DNA from: Bacillota bacterium
GTDB lineage: Bacteria; Bacillota_C; Negativicutes; CTSoil-072
DNA length: 7,033 bases
Assembly: GCA_017861495.1 (NCBI GenBank)
Contig: JAGFXW010000129.1
Location: 1-7,033, forward strand
Direction of reading: 5' to 3'
A program made the position numbers and the translations under genes. Every line of letters begins with the position of its first letter. Position 1 is the first letter of the stretch. Of this stretch, positions 1 to 4,764 are shown piece by piece. The notes under the pieces were generated by a model that saw only the letters and a program-made list of their open reading frames with translations, was not told where the DNA came from and ran no database searches.

Positions 1-11
1 AGGGAAACTTC

Positions 12-39
12 GGCTTCGCGAAATCAAAGATTTCGAGCC
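12..39. other. Hairpin A downstream of rlmN
   Basis: Inverted repeat seen directly: GGCT (12-15) pairs with AGCC (36-39), and after a three-base bulge (TCG, 16-18) CGAAATC (19-25) pairs perfectly with GATTTCG (29-35) around a 3-base loop. That is 11 base pairs. No T-rich run follows on either strand, so it does not look like a normal intrinsic terminator. It may be part of a dispersed palindromic repeat together with hairpin B, or an RNA 3'-end stabilising structure. The structure is clear; its function is unknown. Confidence 0.55.
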
Positions 40-61
40 TCAGTCTTAAGTTCGCTCTAAG

Positions 62-93
62 GGTTCGGCGGGAGCAATAACCCCCTCCGAACC
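62..93. other. Hairpin B overlapping the rlmN stop codon
   Basis: Inverted repeat seen directly: GGTTCGG (62-68) pairs with CCGAACC (87-93). After one mismatch (69/86) it continues with 70-74 against 81-85, including one G-T wobble when read as minus-strand RNA, and closes on a 6-base loop (75-80). The stem ends inside the rlmN stop codon (93-95). The minus strand after it reads CTTAGAGCGAAC, with no T-tract, so it is not a canonical Rho-independent terminator. It could block 3' exonucleases, pause transcription, or be one arm of a REP-like element. Confidence 0.6.
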
Positions 94-1157
94 TAAGGCT
101 CACTTATATTCTTAGGAGCTTCTTTGAATGATCGATAACGCAGTTGTCCACACGCTGCTTGAATATCAGAACCCATCTCCTTCCGGACGGTAGCCGTAAT
201 ACCCCGCTGCTGTAAAATGGTTAAAAATTCCCGTATGGATGCCTCAGCCGGCCGCAGAATGCCTCGTTCCGGAACCGGATTGGCCGGGATCAGGTTCACA
301 TTTGCCAACCGGCCGCGCAATAATGAGGCTAATTCCCGCGCCTGCTCAGGAAAAGAATTAATTCCATGCAATAAAATATACTCATAAGTAACCCTGCGGC
401 CCGTCTTTTCTGCATAACGGTCGGCCGCAGCCAATACCGTTTCCAACGGGTATTTTCTATTGATAGGCATTATTTCGGAGCGGATTGTATTGTTAGGAGA
501 ATGCAGTGAAATCGATAGTGTAATGGGCAATCCTTCTTCTGCCAATGCATCAATCTGCGGAACCAAGCCTGACGTCGACAATGTCATATGGCGGTAACTG
601 AGATTCAGGCAATAGGGTTCGTGGCATAAACGCATAAACCGCAAGACATTGTCGTAATTCTCCAAAGGCTCACCAGTACCCATAATAACAAGCGAATGAA
701 TTTTCGAATTTTCTTGCTGCAAAGCATGTTGAATAAAGAGTACCTGGCGCAATATTTCGCCGGCCGATAAGTCCCTGCTTTTACCTAGTAAAGTAGATGC
801 GCAAAAACGGCAGCCCATCGCACATCCAACCTGAGTAGACACGCAAACACTATTGCCATACGGATGCCGCATCAAAACAGTCTCTACTGCGGATCCATCT
901 GGAAAAGCCAACAAATACTTATCCGTGCTGCCGTCGGCCGCATGTTGGACCGTCCGTACTTTTGCCGTTGTTATCGTAAACATATCATCTAATAACAATC
1001 TATTTTTTAAGGATAAATTATCCATATCCAGGAATCGAACAGCACCGCGTCGGTATAGCCATTCCGCAATTTGTTTGGCGCGGTACTTTTCTAATCCAAG
1101 CGGTATAATTTCTGCTGCAATTTCATGAACAAACAAGCCAAAAAGATCTTTTTTCAT
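93..1157 (-). CDS. rlmN: Dual-specificity RNA methyltransferase RlmN (radical SAM)
   Basis: This 354-residue cytoplasmic radical-SAM enzyme is complete. The family makes 2-methyladenosine at A2503 of 23S rRNA, in the peptidyl-transferase centre, and at A37 of some tRNAs, which supports decoding accuracy. Visible motifs: an N-terminal RNA-binding-type domain (about 1-90), the conserved Glu at E92, the CxxxCxxC iron-sulfur motif C112/C116/C119, the SAM-binding MGTGEP at 159-164, and the two mechanistic cysteines C105 (just before the cluster) and C336 in the CGQL motif that carries the methyl group. The CGQL motif and the overall layout fit RlmN; Cfr would be the close alternative, but the housekeeping operon position favours RlmN. 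The ATG is preceded by a TGAGGAA Shine-Dalgarno site whose core ends 8 bases upstream. It follows rsmB by 24 bases and is probably co-transcribed with it. Its stop codon lies at the foot of a hairpin. In related Bacillota, a PP2C phosphatase and PASTA kinase pair often follows, but the window ends too soon to tell. Confidence 0.96.
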   Translation of the reverse strand: MKKDLFGLFVHEIAAEIIPLGLEKYRAKQIAEWLYRRGAVRFLDMDNLSLKNRLLLDDMFTITTAKVRTVQHAADGSTDKYLLAFPDGSAVETVLMRHPYGNSVCVSTQVGCAMGCRFCASTLLGKSRDLSAGEILRQVLFIQHALQQENSKIHSLVIMGTGEPLENYDNVLRFMRLCHEPYCLNLSYRHMTLSTSGLVPQIDALAEEGLPITLSISLHSPNNTIRSEIMPINRKYPLETVLAAADRYAEKTGRRVTYEYILLHGINSFPEQARELASLLRGRLANVNLIPANPVPERGILRPAEASIREFLTILQQRGITATVRKEMGSDIQAACGQLRYRSFKEAPKNISEP

Positions 1158-1181
1158 GTTTCGTTCCTCACGATGAATACT

Positions 1182-2510
1182 CTATTTCCCCTTTACCATA
1201 CGGGCAATGAAAAAGCCATCCACATCATCCAGATGCGGCCACAATTGCACCAAACTCCCTATGCGTTTTACCGGTAAAAACTGTCCGGTTTCCTGCAACA
1301 TATAAGTTGGATGATCCTTAAGAAAACGTTGGACAATCTCCTGGTTTTCCTCCGGTTCCGTTGTACAAGTGCTATAAACAAGCGTTCCGCCTGGTTTGAG
1401 GCAAGCAGCCGCACTGCGTAAAATATTCATCTGCAACACAGGTAATTCTTTTAGCATTTGGGGCGTTTTTCGCCAACGGGAATCTGGTTTTTTTCTTAAT
1501 ACGCCCAACCCGGAACAAGGCGCGTCTACAAGCACTCTATCCGCTTGTCCGGCATACAGCGTATCCAATTTTTCCGCATCCATGGTGACCGCATCAACGA
1601 TTGTGATTCCCAGCCGTTCCGCGTTTTGACGGATAATGGATGCCTTATGTTCATGAATATCTACTGATAAAACCCGGCCGGTATTTCTCATCAAGGCCGC
1701 AATATGTGTACTTTTCCCCCCCGGCGCGCCACACGCGTCGATGACAAAGTCTCCTGGCTGCGGATCTAAAACATGCGCAACCATCATGGAACTTTCGTCT
1801 TGGACTTGAAATAATCCTTCCTTTAAGGAATTAAGGTGGCTCAGTGCCGGGAATTTTCGACAGAGTATTCCTTCCGGCGCCCATTGGGAAATCTCACAAC
1901 TTACATCTTCATCAACCAGTCGACTCATAAGCGCGGCCCGGTCAAGCTTCAGTGTATTTGTGCGGATCGATAAAGGCGGAGTAATATTATTCGCCTGGCA
2001 CAACTTTTCGCAAGCGTCAACACCCAACCGTTCGATCCAGCGGGAAACAATCCATTCCGGATGATAATAGCGTAATGCAAGGTATGCAACCGGGTTTTCC
2101 TGACGATCCGGATAAACGACCTTCTCCGGTTTCCGGGCAGCATTACGCAACACAGCGTTCACAAACTTCACCGTTCCGCCATGACCGTACTTTTTTGCCA
2201 ATTCTACTGCTTCATTGCAAGCTGCCGACACGGGAACTTTTGACAAAAAAAATAACTGATAAATACCCAACCGGAGAATATTGAGTATCACCGGTGGAAT
2301 TTTTTTCAGCGGACGGTCTACATAATGTTTTAATATCCAATCCAAAGTCTCACCGGTTTTAACCGTTCCATATACTAACTCCGTTACAAAACGCCGGTCT
2401 TGATCCTGGAGACGACGGCTGTTAAATTCTTTCGCTAATACGATGTTGGCGTATGCTTGTTTACTATAAATTTCACCAATGATTGTTAATGCTAACTCTC
2501 TTGCTTTCAT
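1182..2510 (-). CDS. rsmB: 16S rRNA (cytosine-C5)-methyltransferase RsmB (Sun/Fmu)
   Basis: This 442-residue SAM-dependent enzyme is complete and of usual family length. RsmB forms m5C at position 967 (E. coli numbering) of 16S rRNA before the 30S subunit is finished. The N-terminal part (about 1-130) is the NusB-like RNA-binding domain, with FVTELVYGTV at 41-50 and a VPVSAACNEAVELAK block at 92-106. The Rossmann methyltransferase domain follows: motif I DACGAPGGKSTH at 258-269 (the family more often has CAAPGGK), SVDIHEHK at 282-289, motif IV DAPCSGLG at 329-336 with C332, and motif VI YSTCT at 379-383 with the probable nucleophile C382. The typical DGFF ending is at 431-434. The ATG directly abuts the stop codon of the DUF116 gene with no gap, and its Shine-Dalgarno site lies inside that gene, so translation is probably coupled. 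Having both the NusB domain and two active-site cysteines makes RsmB far more likely than RsmF or a free NusB. Confidence 0.96.
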   Translation of the reverse strand: MKARELALTIIGEIYSKQAYANIVLAKEFNSRRLQDQDRRFVTELVYGTVKTGETLDWILKHYVDRPLKKIPPVILNILRLGIYQLFFLSKVPVSAACNEAVELAKKYGHGGTVKFVNAVLRNAARKPEKVVYPDRQENPVAYLALRYYHPEWIVSRWIERLGVDACEKLCQANNITPPLSIRTNTLKLDRAALMSRLVDEDVSCEISQWAPEGILCRKFPALSHLNSLKEGLFQVQDESSMMVAHVLDPQPGDFVIDACGAPGGKSTHIAALMRNTGRVLSVDIHEHKASIIRQNAERLGITIVDAVTMDAEKLDTLYAGQADRVLVDAPCSGLGVLRKKPDSRWRKTPQMLKELPVLQMNILRSAAACLKPGGTLVYSTCTTEPEENQEIVQRFLKDHPTYMLQETGQFLPVKRIGSLVQLWPHLDDVDGFFIARMVKGK

Positions 2511-3290
2511 TCAGAAATCCCCTTCCAAAAAACTGCATATTGCCTGCTCAACTTGCTCCATGTCAACCCGGGTATTGCAACATGGTCCACAGGGGCGTTC
2601 ATTTAATATGCCGATCACCGGCAAGGGAAAAACATCCTGGATTCCACTCGTCAAATCCCGTTCACAAGCAATTGCCAAAATGGCATGAGGACGGAGGGAT
2701 TTGACTACTTTGCGCGCCAATGTCCCTCCGGTTACAATTGCTAAATTTACTCCATATTTACGACTAAGCTGCAATAAGTCACCCACTTGACAACGTCCAC
2801 AAGACCGGCAATTAGCAGCGTCACGGGTAATTTTATGCGGGCACTCCTCGTTTTGAATACAATGCGGCGTAAGAATTAATAATTTTTCTGGTGCAATCTT
2901 ATATCGTTTCTGACGGATCAAATGATTGCTGACTTCAATAAAAGAACGTTCCACCTTCTCCTTGTCAACATCAAATAAACGGCCAATCATTGTTGCCATA
3001 GGAAAAAGAATATTCACTGTCGACCACGCAATCCCCCGAAAAAAATGTAGTGTTGGAAAGCCCATGATCGCTAAAATGATTCCCACGATACCGCTGGCAA
3101 TCACAAGCAACGCAATGGCCAATAAAGTTCCTAAGATCACCGGCAAGTGAATACTTATATTACTTAGTCCCGGAAAACTCACCATCCAAATGCCATAAGT
3201 CGATACGGCTGTTACAGCCAGGCTCAATAGTATCAATGCAATAAACAAGCGTTTTTTCGGGCGTTGGATTACTTCACTCATCTTTCTCAT
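2511..3290 (-). CDS. DUF116 family membrane-anchored cysteine-rich protein
   Basis: This 259-residue protein belongs to the DUF116 family, which as far as I know has no established function. After a short basic N-terminus (RPKKR, 10-14) there are two hydrophobic helices (about 15-36 and 49-76); the charge pattern suggests both ends lie in the cytoplasm. The soluble C-terminal half carries nine clustered cysteines: C144, C150, C161/C164/C167 (CRSCGRC), C209 in ACERDL, and C234/C237/C238 in PCGPCC. It also has TGGTLARK at 187-194 and NERPCGPC at 230-237, both typical of the family. The cysteines suggest binding of zinc or an iron-sulfur cluster, but this is inference. It sits 2 bases after fmt and abuts rsmB, so it is made together with translation and rRNA-modification enzymes. 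The start is slightly uncertain: the second Met (residue 4) is an alternative, and the only good Shine-Dalgarno site is 14 bases from the first ATG. No truncation or frameshift is seen. Confidence 0.88.
   Translation of the reverse strand: MRKMSEVIQRPKKRLFIALILLSLAVTAVSTYGIWMVSFPGLSNISIHLPVILGTLLAIALLVIASGIVGIILAIMGFPTLHFFRGIAWSTVNILFPMATMIGRLFDVDKEKVERSFIEVSNHLIRQKRYKIAPEKLLILTPHCIQNEECPHKITRDAANCRSCGRCQVGDLLQLSRKYGVNLAIVTGGTLARKVVKSLRPHAILAIACERDLTSGIQDVFPLPVIGILNERPCGPCCNTRVDMEQVEQAICSFLEGDF
2518..2524 (-). promoter_or_regulatory. rsmB ribosome binding site inside the DUF116 gene
   Basis: Minus-strand AAGGGGA lies 7-8 bases before the rsmB ATG and is read at the same time as the last Glu-Gly-Asp codons of the upstream gene. 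With the TGA|ATG junction this supports the chosen rsmB start and suggests translational coupling. Confidence 0.7.
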
Positions 3291-3292
3291 TT

Positions 3293-4234
3293 TTATTCTA
3301 ATATCTCCCCTGCATTTACCCGATAACCGGTTGAAAAATCACCGACACCCATACGGCGCTTATTTTGTGGTTGAACTTCATCAATGCAAATAGTTCCATT
3401 TCCGGCTGCCACCAGCAAACAATCCCGCTCAACGGCGACAATACAACCAGGGGCCGCAAAAATTCCTACAGTTTCTTGAATATGGGTACGCCAGATTTTT
3501 AACGTCCGGTCATTATAGAGGCAATACGCTCCTGGCCATGGATTCAGGCCTCTAACCTGATTATGGATCTCCATAGCCGACCGTTTCCAGTCGATTGCTT
3601 CAATTTGCCTTGTCAAAAGAGGCGCATACGATGCCTCCTCAGAGTTTTGCGGCGTACGCGGAGCCTTATTTTCAACTGCTAATTCTAAAGTTTGCGCCAA
3701 TAAGCCAGCCCCTAAACTGCTAAGGCGGTCATGAAGCTGGCCGGTATTTTCGTCTGGTGAAATCGGGGTTTCCCGCTTCAAAATCATATCGCCGGTATCC
3801 ATCCCACTATCCATATACATAGTGGTGACACCCGTGCTTGTTTCCCCATTCATGATTGCCCAATGAATGGGCGCTGCACCACGATATTTAGGCAACAAAG
3901 AAGCATGGACGTTAATACAGCCTAAGGACGGCAAATCCAATAACCGCTGCGGCAAAAACTGTCCAAACGCCACAACAACAATTACATCCGGCTGCAAAAC
4001 AGCCAGTTGTTCCATAAAACCCGGATCTTTAATCTTCTCCGGTTGCAAAACCGGCAAATTATATTCTTGGGCATATTCTTTAACTGGCGAAGGCGTAAAA
4101 TGACGGCCACGCCCTTTGGGCCGATCGGGCTGGGTAACCACAGCAATAATTTGATGTTCATCTCTTACCAAACGGTCAAGGCAAGGTACAGCGAAATCAG
4201 GCGTTCCCATGAATACGATCCGTAATTTACGCAT
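3293..4234 (-). CDS. fmt: Methionyl-tRNA formyltransferase
   Basis: This complete 313-residue cytoplasmic enzyme is the usual family size. It transfers a formyl group from 10-formyl-tetrahydrofolate to methionyl-initiator tRNA, making the fMet-tRNA that starts bacterial proteins. The N-terminal formyltransferase domain (about 1-190) begins with FMGTPDFAVP at 8-17. It has the tRNA-contacting basic segment RPKGRGR at 38-44, the catalytic N108 and H110 in NVHASLLPKYRGAAPI (108-123), and the catalytic D146 in MDSGMDTGDM. The C-terminal tRNA-binding domain (about 207-313) contains LNPWPGAY at 230-237. The ATG overlaps the def stop codon by one base (TGATG), and an AAGGA Shine-Dalgarno site lies 9 bases upstream within def. 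Pairing with def is the classic formylation/deformylation operon. All key residues are present. Confidence 0.97.
   Translation of the reverse strand: MRKLRIVFMGTPDFAVPCLDRLVRDEHQIIAVVTQPDRPKGRGRHFTPSPVKEYAQEYNLPVLQPEKIKDPGFMEQLAVLQPDVIVVVAFGQFLPQRLLDLPSLGCINVHASLLPKYRGAAPIHWAIMNGETSTGVTTMYMDSGMDTGDMILKRETPISPDENTGQLHDRLSSLGAGLLAQTLELAVENKAPRTPQNSEEASYAPLLTRQIEAIDWKRSAMEIHNQVRGLNPWPGAYCLYNDRTLKIWRTHIQETVGIFAAPGCIVAVERDCLLVAAGNGTICIDEVQPQNKRRMGVGDFSTGYRVNAGEILE
3305..3310 (-). promoter_or_regulatory. Possible distant ribosome binding site for the DUF116 gene
   Basis: Minus-strand GGGGAG lies within the fmt Gly-Glu codons near its 3' end, 14 bases before the annotated ATG (3290) and 23 before the next in-frame ATG (3281). 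The spacing is longer than ideal, so initiation may rely on ribosomes finishing fmt. Confidence 0.4.
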
Positions 4235-4692
4235 CAGCTTTGTTCCTTATGTAACGTTTTGGCCAACTCAATGAATAATATCCCTTCCAGATGATCAATC
4301 TCGTGCTGTAATGCCTTAGCCAGCAAGCCCTCGGCAGAAATACGAACTTTTTTCTTATGCCGGTTATAGCCTTCAACAGTAACCGAGGCGCATCGTTCTA
4401 CATCGCCAAAAATTCCTGGAACGCTTAAACAGCCTTCCATTGACACCAAAGACCCTTCTTTCGCAGTGATAACCGGATTGACCAATTCGATCAATCCCTC
4501 ACCAACGTCTACGACGATAATTCTTTGCGATACTCCCACCTGCGGAGCGGCAAGCCCGACTCCGTCCGCTTGGTACATGGTTTGACTCATATCATCCAGC
4601 AACTGCTTTATTTTTCGATCGATACTGGCAACAGGTTCCGCTTTCTTTTTCAGTACCGGGTCGCCAGCCTTGCGTATAGTAAGGATTGCCAT
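4234..4692 (-). CDS. def: Peptide deformylase
   Basis: This complete 152-residue metalloenzyme removes the formyl group from the N-terminal Met of new proteins as they leave the ribosome, reversing the step made by Fmt. All three family motifs are present: GVGLAAPQVG at 44-53, EGCLSVPG at 86-93 with the metal ligand C88, and QHEIDHLEG at 129-137 with metal ligands H130 and H134 and catalytic E131. The short length, the EGCLSVPG form of motif 2 and the lack of large insertions are more like the compact type 1 enzymes than the longer type 2 enzymes of Bacillus and Staphylococcus. The start is set by a near-perfect AGGAGG site 7 bases upstream. It overlaps fmt by one base and follows priA after 72 bases. 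The metal is probably iron in the cell, as is known for the family. Confidence 0.97.
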   Translation of the reverse strand: MAILTIRKAGDPVLKKKAEPVASIDRKIKQLLDDMSQTMYQADGVGLAAPQVGVSQRIIVVDVGEGLIELVNPVITAKEGSLVSMEGCLSVPGIFGDVERCASVTVEGYNRHKKKVRISAEGLLAKALQHEIDHLEGILFIELAKTLHKEQS

Positions 4693-4699
4693 CCAAGCC

Positions 4700-4705
4700 C
4701 CTCCT
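4700..4705 (-). promoter_or_regulatory. Strong Shine-Dalgarno site of def
   Basis: Minus-strand AGGAGG (followed by GG) sits 7 bases before the def ATG. It is the strongest ribosome binding site in the window and fixes the def start. Def is also the one gene besides priA whose start does not sit close behind an upstream stop codon. Confidence 0.85.
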
Positions 4706-4723
4706 AGTTAAATTCCTTTTACA

Positions 4724-4752
4724 ATTTTAACACACTCGAAAAAAAAAATCTA
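4724..4752 (-). promoter_or_regulatory. Possible promoter between priA and def
   Basis: On the minus strand, TGTTAAAAT (4732-4724) matches an extended -10 element, with TAAAAT one base from the TATAAT consensus. A weak -35-like TAGATT (4752-4747) lies 17 bases upstream. The spacer contains a run of ten T (4748-4739), which could bend the DNA. Transcription would begin about 25 bases before the def ATG. It would give the def-fmt-DUF116-rsmB-rlmN block its own promoter in addition to read-through from priA. The -35 match is poor, so this is tentative. Confidence 0.3.
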
Positions 4753-4764
4753 TGAGTGCCTCGA

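Noticed and set aside
853..1128. Plus-strand open frame of 91 codons opposite rlmN
   Set aside because: It lies wholly antisense to a well-supported gene, has no recognisable motif, and its sequence is explained by the rlmN coding strand.
1158..1181. Possible regulatory site between rsmB and rlmN
   Set aside because: The 24-base gap holds only the rlmN Shine-Dalgarno site; no promoter or hairpin is visible.
1949..2143. Minus-strand 64-codon frame nested in rsmB
   Set aside because: It overlaps rsmB in another frame, within a segment where the RsmB protein reads through normally; no frameshift or independent start signal is seen.
4739..4760. T10 tract after priA as an intrinsic terminator
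   Set aside because: The sequence just before the T-run can form only a 3-bp GAG/CTC stem, and the 5-bp CACTC/GAGTG pairing puts the T-run in the loop, so a working terminator hairpin is not supported.
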